Source of the DNA: Capnocytophaga sputigena
Lineage (GTDB): Bacteria; Bacteroidota; Bacteroidia; Flavobacteriales; Flavobacteriaceae
Assembly (NCBI RefSeq): GCF_900446695.1
Contig: NZ_UAVP01000009.1
Coordinates: 126,501 to 190,500 of the forward strand
DNA: 64,000 bases
Direction of reading: 5' to 3'
The notes below the pieces were generated by a model. That model ran no database searches and was not told the DNA's origin. It saw only the letters and a list, made by a program, of their open reading frames with translations. Position 1 is the first letter of the stretch; every line of letters starts with the position of its first letter. The position numbers were made by a program, and so were the translations under genes. This document shows, in pieces, positions 47,616-56,193 of this stretch.

Positions 47616-48764
47616 TTATTTCTTCTTATTTTTCTTAGTAGTTTTAGTATTTTGGGTATTTTTAGTGTCTAATAAAGGAAGATATTGGCTATAACCTTCT
47701 TTTTTCATATCTTCTTTAGGGATAAAGCGCAACGATGCACTATTGATGCAGTAACGCAAGCCGCCTTTATCTTTAGGTCCGTCGTTGAACACGTGCCCTA
47801 AGTGAGCATCGCCTAATTTGCTGCGCACTTCGGTACGGGTCATATTGTGAGAAGTATCCGTTTTTTCAGCGATGAGCTTGTTGTCAATAGGTTTAGAGAA
47901 ACTTGGCCATCCACATCCTGATTCAAACTTATCGGTAGAGACAAAAAGCGGTTCACCAGTGGTGATATCCACGTAAATACCTTCGCGGAACTCATCGTAA
48001 TAAGCATTAGCAAACGGACGCTCGGTGGCGCTTTCTTGGGTTACAGCGTATTGTTCGGGGGTGAGCTGCTTGCGTAGGTCGGCTTTAGAAGCTTTTTTGA
48101 AAGTCTTCTCGGCAGGAGCGGGATTTGCTTGGCGAGCCAACTCAAACAAAGCGGGTGAAATATGGCAATATCCTTGCGGATTTTTGTCTAAATAATCTTG
48201 GTGATATTCTTCGGCTTTGTAGAAATTTTTTAGCGGAAGTACCTCTACCACTATGGGTTGGGAGTATTGTTTTGCCACTATGGCAATAGCTTTCTCGATA
48301 AGAGGTTTTTCGGCTTCATTTATGTAGTAGATACCCGTGCGGTACTGAGTGCCGTGGTCGTTGCCCTGTTTGTTGAGGGACGTAGGGTCGATGATTTTGA
48401 AATAGAGGTCGAGTAGTTGGTTCAGGTTGATGAGTTGAGGATCGTAGGTAACTTTCACCGTTTCGGCAAAACCTGTATCGCCCACGCACACTTGGCGGTA
48501 GCTGGGCGCTTGCGAGAGGTTGCCATTGGCATAACCTACTTCGGTAGCGAGTACTCCGCGTATTTGCTTGAAAAAGTGTTCAGTGCCCCAAAAGCAGCCT
48601 CCTGCAAAATAAATATCGGTAGTATTCTTATTGGAGTAATTTTGTTCTTTCATCTCGTTGTTGAGGTTCTTGTTGTTAGTTGAAACTTGTTGGTTAGTAG
48701 CGGTTCCGTTAGCGCATCCTAAAGTGAAGACACTTGCCAAAAGGCTAAAAAAAAAGGTTTTCAT
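47616..48764 (-). CDS. msrAB: Bifunctional methionine sulfoxide reductase MsrA-MsrB
   Basis: A 382-residue fusion, lipoprotein signal FTLGC (Cys17). The MsrA half has GGCFWG (catalytic Cys57) and the MsrB half has CGWPSFSKP and [11 protein letters not shown] (catalytic Cys339). It ends in a lysine-rich tail of about 25 residues. It repairs both S and R methionine sulfoxide in exported proteins, useful against host oxidants. It lies 6 nt from the GDPD gene. A downstream gene order of Msr-GDPD is probably a single transcript. Confidence 0.95.
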   Translation of the reverse strand: MKTFFFSLLASVFTLGCANGTATNQQVSTNNKNLNNEMKEQNYSNKNTTDIYFAGGCFWGTEHFFKQIRGVLATEVGYANGNLSQAPSYRQVCVGDTGFAETVKVTYDPQLINLNQLLDLYFKIIDPTSLNKQGNDHGTQYRTGIYYINEAEKPLIEKAIAIVAKQYSQPIVVEVLPLKNFYKAEEYHQDYLDKNPQGYCHISPALFELARQANPAPAEKTFKKASKADLRKQLTPEQYAVTQESATERPFANAYYDEFREGIYVDITTGEPLFVSTDKFESGCGWPSFSKPIDNKLIAEKTDTSHNMTRTEVRSKLGDAHLGHVFNDGPKDKGGLRYCINSASLRFIPKEDMKKEGYSQYLPLLDTKNTQNTKTTKKNKKK

Positions 48765-48822
48765 TTGCTGTTGTTGATTATTAGTTTTTCAGTTGGCAAT
48801 TTCCTCAAAAACAGTGCCAATA

Positions 48823-49737
48823 CTAATTCTCAAAGACAAACTTTTTTCCGTCTTCAGCTAAAAAAACATTCTTAAAAACCTCTTGGGCTTCTTGTTTAAA
48901 CATATTTACATCGGGGTAGCGAGAAGAGTAGTGCCCTAAAATAAGCGCTTCGGACTGAGCATTTTTGGCGACAAGCCCTGCTTGGTAGGCAGTAGCGTGC
49001 ATTGTTTTAGCAGCGAGTTCTTCATTGATTTTCAAGAAAGTAGATTCGTGATAAATCACTCTTGTTCCTCGTATTTCGGTTGCCAAATCTTCTAAATAAA
49101 CGGTGTCGCTGCAATAGGCATAACTTTGCGGACGATGAGGCTCGAAAGTGAGTTCAGTATTAGCAATAGTTTTACCATTTTCTAAAATGATGTCTTTTCC
49201 GTTTTTGATATTCTGATAATCACATACTTCAATCTCGGGGTATTGGGCGATAGCATCCATATTCAGGCGGCGTTCACCTTCTTTTTCTTGAAATAGGAAA
49301 CCATTGGTATAGACGCGGTGTTGCAACGGAATAGTGCGCACTAGCACTTTGTCATCTTCGTATAAGAGTTCAGAATTTTTAGAAGATAGTTCGTGAAAAT
49401 ACAAAGGGAAAGGCGTGTAAGCCCCACCGAGTTTGAGCACGAGTAGCACCGCTTCTTTGATGCCTTTAGGTCCGTAGATATGCATTTCGGCTTCACGACC
49501 AAGGAGTTGGAAAGTAGAAATAAGTCCAAAAAGTCCATAGAAATGGTCGCCGTGGAGGTGAGATATGAAGATGTGCTTGATACGGGAGAATTTAGCATTG
49601 GCATTGCGGAGAGCGATTTGGGTAGCCTCTCCACAATCGATGAGGAACAGATGACCGCGCATTTCGAGCAGTTGAGCCGAGGGGCGGGCATTAGAGCGAG
49701 GGGTCGCACTGTGGCAACCTAAGATAGTTACTTCCAT
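48823..49737 (-). CDS. rnz: Ribonuclease Z
   Basis: A 304-residue metallo-beta-lactamase-fold nuclease with the zinc motif HLHGDH (His60, His62, Asp64, His65), an N-terminal GCHSATP loop, and C-terminal ligand histidines in LGHYSSRY. It trims tRNA 3' ends where CCA is absent, which matches the CCA-less tRNA-Asn in this window. Its start overlaps the small gene upstream by 10 nt, a conserved arrangement in Flavobacteriia. Confidence 0.94.
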   Translation of the reverse strand: MEVTILGCHSATPRSNARPSAQLLEMRGHLFLIDCGEATQIALRNANAKFSRIKHIFISHLHGDHFYGLFGLISTFQLLGREAEMHIYGPKGIKEAVLLVLKLGGAYTPFPLYFHELSSKNSELLYEDDKVLVRTIPLQHRVYTNGFLFQEKEGERRLNMDAIAQYPEIEVCDYQNIKNGKDIILENGKTIANTELTFEPHRPQSYAYCSDTVYLEDLATEIRGTRVIYHESTFLKINEELAAKTMHATAYQAGLVAKNAQSEALILGHYSSRYPDVNMFKQEAQEVFKNVFLAEDGKKFVFEN

Positions 49738-50039
49738 AAGTCGCGTTCTATTTCGTCAAGTTCAATAAGGTCGTAGGCTTCTTGTAGGGTAGGGGCGATG
49801 TGCAGGCTGAGTTCAAAATCTTCGAGAGCCAAAGCGCGTTGCACCACCACCACCGATTTTGCTTGTTGCTGGCTGTACTGTTTTGCAAACGAAGCAAGCG
49901 GTTTGAGGTCTTTTTTGAGCCAGTGTTCCTCTTCGGGTAGTGTAATGATAATATGCTGAGGTTTTTGGGTAGCGCTGAATGTTGCCAGCCAAGAAGGGAG
50001 TTGTGATTTATTGAGGGTAATTTCGGTAGTTTCTTTCAT
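49728..50039 (-). CDS. Conserved small protein upstream of rnz
   Basis: A 103-residue soluble protein (begins MKETTEITLNKSQLPSW, ends ELDEIERDLWK). The alternating strand-helix pattern looks like a STAS-type or ribonuclease-Z-linked domain, but I cannot assign it. The 10-nt overlap with rnz implies coupled translation and a related role. Confidence 0.7.
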   Translation of the reverse strand: MKETTEITLNKSQLPSWLATFSATQKPQHIIITLPEEEHWLKKDLKPLASFAKQYSQQQAKSVVVVQRALALEDFELSLHIAPTLQEAYDLIELDEIERDLWK

Positions 50040-50183
50040 TAGTACAAATTTCCCGCAAAATTATAAATAATATTTTAAAGGACAAAGGAATCTATTAAAA
50101 AAGAGGCAAGTGCGCAGATTATTAGAATGCAAGAGTGGAAGTTAAAAAAGAATAGGAATAGAATTGAAATATGAAGTCTCAAA

Positions 50184-50249
50184 ATTACACTACATACCTT
50201 GTCAAAGCCCTTAACGCTTGTCGTGTTAGGGATTTTAACAAAGTGTAAT
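50184..50249. repeat. 66-bp imperfect inverted repeat
   Basis: ATTACACT (50184-50191) pairs exactly with AGTGTAAT (50242-50249), and the inner parts TTGTCAAAGCCCTTAAC and GTTAGGGATTTTAACAA pair with a few mismatches. It lies after the last gene of the small-protein array and probably ends that transcript or marks a small repeat element. The rest of 50040-50267 holds no gene. Confidence 0.6.
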
Positions 50250-50267
50250 GATTTAAACTGTAAAACT

Positions 50268-50453
50268 TTATTGTTTTAGAGTCATTTCAGTGCTGGCATT
50301 GTCTATTTTAACTCTGTCTTTTCCCAATTGGTAGCCTATTACAAAGAGCATAATTATTGTGAAAACAACAGAAAATACTAATTTTTTTTCTTTGTTTTTA
50401 TTGCGTAAAGAATAGATTAAACATACAGCAGAAAATATTGCAAGTATCCACAT
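50268..50453 (-). CDS. Micro membrane protein 1
   Basis: A 61-residue protein with two membrane segments (MWILAIFSAVCLIYSL; VFSVVFTIIMLFVIGY) separated by NKNKEKK. It is the last gene of an eight-gene minus-strand array. Function unknown. The tail is polar. Confidence 0.6.
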   Translation of the reverse strand: MWILAIFSAVCLIYSLRNKNKEKKLVFSVVFTIIMLFVIGYQLGKDRVKIDNASTEMTLKQ

Positions 50454-50479
50454 AAAATAATAATTTAAGAGGTTGTTTT

Positions 50480-50599
50480 TTATTTACCTAAAAAGCCATT
50501 TACAAAATCTTGTGGGTACTCAATAACGCTAATAAGTAAATAAGCAACAAAGAGCCCCATAGTTATATGAAAACTTCGCTTTAATACTGATTTTTCCAT
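50480..50599 (-). CDS. Micro membrane protein 2
   Basis: A 39-residue protein with one membrane segment (ITMGLFVAYLLISVIEY) and charged N-terminus MEKSVLKR. The leader before its ATG contains AACAAATTTTAAAACT, similar to other array members. Function unknown. Confidence 0.55.
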   Translation of the reverse strand: MEKSVLKRSFHITMGLFVAYLLISVIEYPQDFVNGFLGK

Positions 50600-50646
50600 A
50601 GAGTATAGTTTTAAAATTTGTTACAGAAATGGTTTATAATTATATG

Positions 50647-50796
50647 TTAGTGTGTTAGGTAGTAGATAAATTCTCCTGTAGCTTTTCCAAATTTATAGAT
50701 AAAGAAAGCTGATAAACAAACGGCGGCAAGGCTTAACCATTTGTTTTTTAATATAAAGAGATGGGCATTGTAAAGTTTTTGTGTAAACTTATCCAT
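50647..50796 (-). CDS. Micro membrane protein 3
   Basis: A 49-residue protein with one membrane segment (WLSLAAVCLSAFFIYKFG). Its start lies 20 nt after the stop of the preceding array member, so they can be cotranscribed. Function unknown. Confidence 0.55.
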   Translation of the reverse strand: MDKFTQKLYNAHLFILKNKWLSLAAVCLSAFFIYKFGKATGEFIYYLTH

Positions 50797-50815
50797 AATC
50801 CAAGTGATTTATAAA

Positions 50816-50932
50816 TTACTTAGTGAGGTTTCCTATAAATTGCCCCAAAGCATAGAAAGCATTATAGAAAAAAAACCACATTAGGACAGCTATAAATACT
50901 GTTTTAGTTATGTTTATATTTTTTGGTTTCAT
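50816..50932 (-). CDS. Micro membrane protein 4
   Basis: A 38-residue protein with one membrane segment (TVFIAVLMWFFFYNAFY) and a basic N-terminus. It carries the repeated promoter-leader block upstream (50933-50990). Function unknown. Confidence 0.55.
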   Translation of the reverse strand: MKPKNINITKTVFIAVLMWFFFYNAFYALGQFIGNLTK

Positions 50933-50958
50933 ATTATAAAGGTATTAATAATTCGCAA

Positions 50959-50990
50959 CAAAGATAGAAATTCTTTTTTTACGAAGCAAG
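50959..50990 (-). promoter_or_regulatory. Array promoter, copy 1
   Basis: On the minus strand TATCTTTG (50959-50966) with CTTG 20 bp upstream (50987-50990). The surrounding block is closely similar to copy 2 at 51996-52027. Confidence 0.6.
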
Positions 50991-51103
50991 AAAAACTCGA
51001 TATTTTTTTCAGAATGAGATAGCTATACAACACAAATGAGATGAGAAAGCTACTTATCTTTTGTTTTTAGAGTCATTGTAAAAATTAAAAAATACAACAA
51101 AAT

Positions 51104-51295
51104 TTAGCTTTGGGTATTATTTTCTTTCCTTTTAGTATCGAAATACAATTTTGAGAAAAGAATAACGAATAAGACTCCTGATAAAATGGGAGCAATTTTT
51201 CCTTGATTGTAAAGGTATTCTATAACAGCATAAATGGTATTGCCCAAAGCGAGCAACAGCATTGTGATAATGAGAATTGGTTTTTGGGGATTCAT
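51104..51295 (-). CDS. Micro membrane protein 5, paralogue of 37076 gene
   Basis: A 63-residue protein (MNPQKPILIITMLLLALG start) with two membrane segments and a basic tail. It aligns with the protein at 37076-37270. An upstream ATG at 51322 is less likely, as it would break that match. Function unknown. Confidence 0.6.
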   Translation of the reverse strand: MNPQKPILIITMLLLALGNTIYAVIEYLYNQGKIAPILSGVLFVILFSKLYFDTKRKENNTQS

Positions 51296-51325
51296 AGGGG
51301 TAAAAAAGTTTGTGATGTACAAATG

Positions 51326-51526
51326 TTATTCTTGTTGTCTTTCTTTTTGTAAAACAAAACCTATAGAAATAGCTGAAAGCAAACATACCAATGCTGTAAG
51401 GCTATTGCTTAATACATCTCTACCATTTAAATTTGCAAAACATAGAAAGGCTATTTCTACAAAAAATCCGATGGTTGCTAACACAAATAAGACGCTTTTT
51501 ACATCCTTTCTTAAAAAAGGTTTCAT
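51326..51526 (-). CDS. Micro membrane protein 6
   Basis: A 66-residue protein with two membrane segments and a basic, glutamine-rich tail (LQKERQQE). Its leader TTAATACCTT before the start resembles that of member 4. Function unknown. Confidence 0.6.
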   Translation of the reverse strand: MKPFLRKDVKSVLFVLATIGFFVEIAFLCFANLNGRDVLSNSLTALVCLLSAISIGFVLQKERQQE

Positions 51527-51568
51527 AATAAATAAGGTATTAAGATTAAAAATTGAGATTGAAGTGAG

Positions 51569-51748
51569 TTAACGCTTTTCTCTATTGCCGACAAAATAGC
51601 CAATAACAAAAATATTACCAACTAACACTGTGTATGACAATGCTATTAACCATTTATTGAGTTGGTATTCAGCAAAAACATTCATATAAATAGGAATAAA
51701 TGATATAATGGCTATAGTGAGCAATATATAATGTATGGATTTTTTCAT
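51569..51748 (-). CDS. Micro membrane protein 7
   Basis: A 59-residue protein with two membrane segments (YILLTIAIISFIPIYM; LIALSYTVLVGNIFVIGYFVG) and tail NREKR. Leader TTTTGTAGCGAAATTTTAAA matches the one before member 8. Function unknown. Confidence 0.6.
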   Translation of the reverse strand: MKKSIHYILLTIAIISFIPIYMNVFAEYQLNKWLIALSYTVLVGNIFVIGYFVGNREKR

Positions 51749-51804
51749 ATTATGAAGGTTTTAAAATTTCGCTACAAAATTTAGTTTGGGTACTATTACT
51801 AAAA

Positions 51805-51969
51805 CTATTTAATTTTCTTAACAAGAAGATAAACAAAGTAGTAGAAACATATAGTGCTTAAAATTAGCAAAATGTTACCAATAGCACTATACTCTCTATA
51901 ATCTATTTTGATGATTATTCCTGCTAAAGCAGTAAGGGTACTTAGTATAAGAGGAAAGAATAACTTCAT
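51805..51969 (-). CDS. Micro membrane protein 8
   Basis: A 54-residue protein with two membrane segments and tail KKIK. First gene of the array, with promoter copy 2 upstream. Function unknown. Confidence 0.6.
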   Translation of the reverse strand: MKLFFPLILSTLTALAGIIIKIDYREYSAIGNILLILSTICFYYFVYLLVKKIK

Positions 51970-51995
51970 AACAGATTAGGTTTAAAATTTCGCTA

Positions 51996-52027
51996 CAAAG
52001 TTAGTAATTAGTTTTTTACAAAGCAAG
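51996..52027 (-). promoter_or_regulatory. Array promoter, copy 2
   Basis: On the minus strand TAACTTTG (51996-52003) with CTTG 20 bp upstream (52024-52027). Both this block and copy 1 carry the T-rich string TTTTTTAC then AAGCAAGAAAAA on the plus strand. Confidence 0.6.
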
Positions 52028-52074
52028 AAAAAAAGGATATTTAACATTTTATCCGCGGTAGGACAGACTTCTTT

Positions 52075-52911
52075 TTATTTGTTTTTTACAATATAATCCT
52101 GAAACATTGGATAAAAATTTTCTTCAAAATATTTTCTTTCTTCTACGGTTAAGGATGTTAAAATTTCTTCGTTAATACAATTGTAAATATTGTAATAAAC
52201 AGCCGTTTTTTCTTTCCATCCTGTTTTAAACGAAGGGGTATAAAAAACTTCTATGACACTCTGTTTCTTGATTTTATCCTTTAATGCTGCTAATGAAAAA
52301 AGGTCGACTTGTTGTTCACTTATCAAAAGCTGGTTGTCATTCTCTTTTAGGATTTCACCCATATCGCTTTTGATAGTTTTTTCGTCTGTGAGCAAAGCGT
52401 TTGGCAAAGAATGATTGATGTAATTAATTATTGAAGAATCGCCATATTTATAGGCATTTTTAATGAAAAAATGAGGTTTATATAAGAAAAGTTGGTATAA
52501 ATATACATTATAATCTTCTAAATAATGACCTAATGAATCATCTTTAAAAATATGATTCAAAATATCATATAAAATAGCTTCATCTTTCTGTTCAATGCGA
52601 ACTAACAATAGTTTTATGAAAAAAACTTGAGCATATTCTTCTTTTTCAAAATCTTGTTCTTTTAAAAAATTGAAAAACTCCAAGCGAAAATCCTTTTTTT
52701 GAAAAGTATCTAATTTTAAATCTTCAATATAGGTGCCTTTGTATTTGTATTGTTTTAACTCAATGTTCTTTATGAATGATTCTGAAGTATTTACCCCTTC
52801 AATAAGAGTTGAATTACTTATACTATTCTTTGGGGTATTATCGCCTTTCCCCATTGTACATTTTAAAGCAAGAGATAAAATGATGAAAATAGATATTTTG
52901 TAATAAATCAT
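52075..52911 (-). CDS. Hypothetical lipoprotein
   Basis: A 278-residue predicted lipoprotein: the signal ends SLALKC (Cys18) with TMGKGDN after it, a less typical lipobox. The body is largely helical with many aromatic residues, and ends FYPMFQDYIVKNK. No family recognised. It lies alone upstream of the small-protein array and is strongly AT-rich. Function unknown. Confidence 0.6.
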   Translation of the reverse strand: MIYYKISIFIILSLALKCTMGKGDNTPKNSISNSTLIEGVNTSESFIKNIELKQYKYKGTYIEDLKLDTFQKKDFRLEFFNFLKEQDFEKEEYAQVFFIKLLLVRIEQKDEAILYDILNHIFKDDSLGHYLEDYNVYLYQLFLYKPHFFIKNAYKYGDSSIINYINHSLPNALLTDEKTIKSDMGEILKENDNQLLISEQQVDLFSLAALKDKIKKQSVIEVFYTPSFKTGWKEKTAVYYNIYNCINEEILTSLTVEERKYFEENFYPMFQDYIVKNK

Positions 52912-53172
52912 ACATTCTGTTTTTTATGAAGAAGCTGTTCAATAAAATAAAAGTTCCCGAAAATTAGTAATTTGTGTTTGAGAAAAAAGAATAAAGTATT
53001 TTCCTAACATCCTCACTTACAATTAATTTTATTTTGTAAAAACTTGATAGGTAACGAATTAGCTACGGAACTTAATTCACCTCTTTGCGTTTATTTCTGT
53101 GATTAACTCACGGTGCGAAGGTACAAATATTTTTTCAATTGGCAAAAAAAAACTAATTTTGCGGTCGCTACC

Positions 53173-53215
53173 GCACTCACATCACGGAGGTTTATAGAAA
53201 TCTCCGTGTGAGTGC
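53173..53215. repeat. Compound GC-rich hairpin
   Basis: GCACTCA (53173-53179) pairs with TGAGTGC (53209-53215), a 3-nt bulge follows, then CACGGAG (53183-53189) pairs with CTCCGTG (53202-53208) around a 12-nt loop. A second small hairpin (GCGGT/ACCGC, 53161-53174) sits just left. A plus-strand TAATTTTG box (53154-53161) lies directly before it. Confidence 0.7.
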
Positions 53216-53477
53216 AGAGGCGTCCACAAAATAGCGCGGATTTGCCTATCCAAAAAGTCTTACTACTTGAACAATTCTCTTACATACTTGTTGTATTTTT
53301 CTTTGAGCTTATCAATAAAAGTAATGTCTTTATCTCTCATTTAGCCTTATGAAAAGTGTGATAGTAATTATCCATATCTATTGATAAAAAAACTTGAAAC
53401 AAACTGATTTTCAACAGCTTGCAATTTCAACTGAAATATTTTGTCATTTTTTTCATATCTTATCAATCATTTTTTCT

Positions 53478-53485
53478 TATTTTTG
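53478..53485 (+). promoter_or_regulatory. -7 box for FN3 protein gene
   Basis: TATTTTTG lies 21 bp before the ATG at 53507. No clear -33 element. It argues against the longer reading frame that opens at 53441. Confidence 0.55.
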
Positions 53486-53506
53486 CCAACAAATTGTTAT
53501 ATCACA

Positions 53507-55564
53507 ATGTCAAGAATAAATCTTAGTTTCTTCAAAATATGTTTGTTTTTTCTTACCATAGCCTCCTACGGACAAGAGGTAGCACCCTCTATAATGATAA
53601 AAGCTCGTGTAAAAGATAACAAGATTCTATTGCGATGGGCGGTTACTACTCCTATTGAATGGCAAAAAACAAATAGCAAAGGTTTTAGACTAAACAAAAT
53701 ACTCATCAAGAAAAATGGTGTACTAATTGAAGATGCTCCCAAGCAAAGTATTGCAATACTAAAACCATTACCTTTAGAACAGTGGATGGAGGTTGTTCAG
53801 AAAGATAGCTATGCTGTCATCATTGCACAATCTCTTTATGGGGAATCGTTTGAAGTAGAAGAAAACAAGAGCAATGAACTCTCTCGCATAATGAATATAG
53901 CAGAGGAACTCTCACAGCGACATACTTTTGCACTTTTTGCTGCTGATATGTCTTTTTCGGGAGCTAAAATGGCAGGATGGGGCTATGAAGATACTGAGGT
54001 TAAGCCAGATGAGAGCTATATCTACCAAGTAGAAGCCATTGATATGCCAGAGGTTGCATCAGCAGCAACAATGATTGGCTTAAGTGATAGAGAACCATTG
54101 TCTACTATTACCGATTTTTATGCACTTCCAGCTGATAAAAAAGTACTTTTTAGCTGGGGAATAGAATGGCTTAAAAATACTTACACTTCCTATAATATTG
54201 AATGCTCTACTGATGGAAAGACCTTCTCTTCTGTTACTGAAACCCCAATTGTAGATCTTAATTCTGATGCACAGCACAACAGTAAGCAGCAGTTCTTTAC
54301 AGCTCCTTTAGAGAACAATGAGCAAACTTATTACTTTCGCATTTATGGTATTGATGCTTTTGGAGAGAAAGGACCTCCCAGCAAAGCTATTACTGTAAAA
54401 GGAATACCTGTAGCACAAGCAACTCCAAAAATATTGGATTATCACTTCTTAAAAGGTGATAAGGTGAGTATTGAATGGGAATATCCCAAAGAAGAAGAGA
54501 AAAATTGCACTCATTTTGAACTTTTACATAGTGAAAACGACAAAAGCTACCGCACAGTGGTGCTTAAAATAGCTATAAACACAAGAAAGTTGACTTATAA
54601 GAACCTAAAACCATCAAATTACTTTAAAATATCAGCTGTAGATAAACAAGGGAAGTCACATCTATCTCAAAGTGTACTCGTTCAGCCCTCTGACACTATT
54701 CCTCCTAAAAAACCTACAGGATTAGAGGGCAAGATAGATAGTTTGGGGTATGTAGTTCTCAAATGGAAAGCCAATACTGAGGCCGACTTAGCAGGTTATC
54801 GCCTACTGCGTGCCAACACTAAAAATGAGGAGTTTACAGATGTTTTTAACGATTTAATACTTACGAATGAAGCACGTGATACAGTGAGCTTTTCTATATC
54901 AAATCCCAAGGTGTATTACCGCGTATTGGCAGAAGACCGCCGCTATAACCGCTCTGATATCTCGGATATATTAGAGATTGTAAAACCAGACAAAAATCCA
55001 CCTACTGCCCCTATTTTTAAGAACTACGAAATGACTGATAAAGGGGTAAAACTCTTTTGGGTAAACAGCTCTAATGAAGATGTTAAGCAACATCTACTAC
55101 TGCGCAAAGATAAAGATGGGACTTGGAAAATCCTTAAAACTTTTACCAAACCGACCACTGAATTTACTGATGAGACAGCTGAAAATGGGCAAACCTATCA
55201 ATATCTTATCCAAGCTGAAGACCTATCTGGGCTAAAGTCAACAACAGAATTTTCAATGCTCACACTTACAGTAGTGAAATCTACCACTATAAAAGCCCTC
55301 AGAAGCGCAGAAGCTCTTGCTGATAGGAGTGATAAACACATTACTTTGGTATGGAAATATGAACCTTCACATAAGATAACCGAGCTGCACATCTATAAGA
55401 ACAAAAAAGGTGCAAAACCCTCTTTATGGAAAGTTCTCAGTGGCGCAACTACCTCTGTAATTGATAAAGACATAGCCCCTAATAATGACTATGAGTATAT
55501 TTTGATGCCTTCTATTAGTGGACAATTCCCTGTAAAAAGCGAAAAAGTAAGTGTTAAATACTAA
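53507..55564 (+). CDS. Secreted protein with fibronectin type III domains
   Basis: A 685-residue exported protein (signal peptide cleaved near SYGQ, residue 23). Several FN3-like domains follow from residue ~215 on: repeated patterns such as KVLFSWGIEW, KVSIEWEYP, VVLKWKANTEADLAGYRLLRA and VKLFWVNSS mark their B-C strands. The N-terminal ~190 residues are a separate unassigned domain. No T9SS tail is seen, so it may stay periplasmic or be anchored by partners. It heads the surface-protein cluster. The start at 53507 is chosen because an upstream frame crosses the promoter. Confidence 0.75.
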   Translation: MSRINLSFFKICLFFLTIASYGQEVAPSIMIKARVKDNKILLRWAVTTPIEWQKTNSKGFRLNKILIKKNGVLIEDAPKQSIAILKPLPLEQWMEVVQKDSYAVIIAQSLYGESFEVEENKSNELSRIMNIAEELSQRHTFALFAADMSFSGAKMAGWGYEDTEVKPDESYIYQVEAIDMPEVASAATMIGLSDREPLSTITDFYALPADKKVLFSWGIEWLKNTYTSYNIECSTDGKTFSSVTETPIVDLNSDAQHNSKQQFFTAPLENNEQTYYFRIYGIDAFGEKGPPSKAITVKGIPVAQATPKILDYHFLKGDKVSIEWEYPKEEEKNCTHFELLHSENDKSYRTVVLKIAINTRKLTYKNLKPSNYFKISAVDKQGKSHLSQSVLVQPSDTIPPKKPTGLEGKIDSLGYVVLKWKANTEADLAGYRLLRANTKNEEFTDVFNDLILTNEARDTVSFSISNPKVYYRVLAEDRRYNRSDISDILEIVKPDKNPPTAPIFKNYEMTDKGVKLFWVNSSNEDVKQHLLLRKDKDGTWKILKTFTKPTTEFTDETAENGQTYQYLIQAEDLSGLKSTTEFSMLTLTVVKSTTIKALRSAEALADRSDKHITLVWKYEPSHKITELHIYKNKKGAKPSLWKVLSGATTSVIDKDIAPNNDYEYILMPSISGQFPVKSEKVSVKY

Positions 55565-55677
55565 AATTACCCACATTACACAATTATTAATATTTGATTT
55601 TCAGATACATACAACTGTAAAAGAAATTTATATACAATATTTGTTGTGAAAATAGTAATTATTTCAAGAATATTTCA

Positions 55678-55685
55678 TACCTTTG
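55678..55685 (+). promoter_or_regulatory. -7 box for disrupted lipoprotein
   Basis: TACCTTTG lies 32 bp before the ATG at 55718. The promoter looks intact although the gene is broken. Confidence 0.5.
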
Positions 55686-55717
55686 CGACATTAATAACTT
55701 ACAAATAATTTATAGAG

Positions 55718-56162
55718 ATGAAAAAGATGATTTTAATGTCAGTAATGACAATGTTTTTAAGCGCATTTATGGTAGCTGCCTGTGGTAGTAAGGATAAAAA
55801 TGACCCTACGCCACAACAAAACGAGATGGAGAAGAAATTGATTGGGAAGTGGACTGTTGCAAAAGCTATATTAGACAAAAATGGTAACAAAATTGTAATT
55901 GTAGAATTTGGGAGTTTATGAAAAACAATAGTGGTCTAATTAAATTTTACAAAGGCGAAAAATGCAATAGAAATCAGAAAGAAGATGAGATATCAATTAA
56001 TTTCAATTGGAGATTTGATGAGGTTTTTTTCTATGTAAAAATTCTTATTGAAGATAGAGCAGAAAAAAGGTCAAAATAACTATAATAAATGAAAATAGAT
56101 TTAAATTAGAAAATATAAATGGATATAAAACTATCTATTTTTATGATAGAGTAAAACAATAA
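55718..56162 (+). pseudogene. Lipocalin-like lipoprotein broken by two frameshifts
   Basis: The intact start encodes a lipoprotein (MVAACGSKDKND, Cys22, then MEKKLIGKWTVAKAIL, a lipocalin-like opening strand). The frame stops at 55919-55921 (TGA). Protein-like sequence continues in a second frame to the stop at 56077-56079 (MKNNSGLIKFYKGEK, then FNWRFDEVFFYVKIL) and then in a third frame to a stop at 56160-56162 (KITIINENRFKLENI, TIYFYDRV). The three pieces read as one beta-rich domain. Adjacent homopolymer tracts make slippage, or sequencing error, possible. A short lipoprotein of 67 residues could still be made. Confidence 0.65.
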
Positions 56163-56193
56163 ATATGGGTAGATTTAGTAATTCTTAAAATAT

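Larger units (their letters stand above)
52912..53506. other. Intergenic region with structured GC-rich island
   Basis: About 595 bp without a convincing gene. A GC-rich patch (53161-53255) in otherwise AT-rich sequence holds a hairpin (see separate entry) and the words TAGCGCGGATTTGCC, suggestive of a decayed repeat element. A 25-residue minus-strand frame (53263-53340, begins MRDKDITFIDKLKEK) could be a gene remnant. Confidence 0.5.

Noticed and set aside
53263-53340. 25-residue minus-strand frame in the 53-kb gap
   Set aside because: Charged and gene-like in composition, but no promoter, no relatives known and too short to support as a gene.
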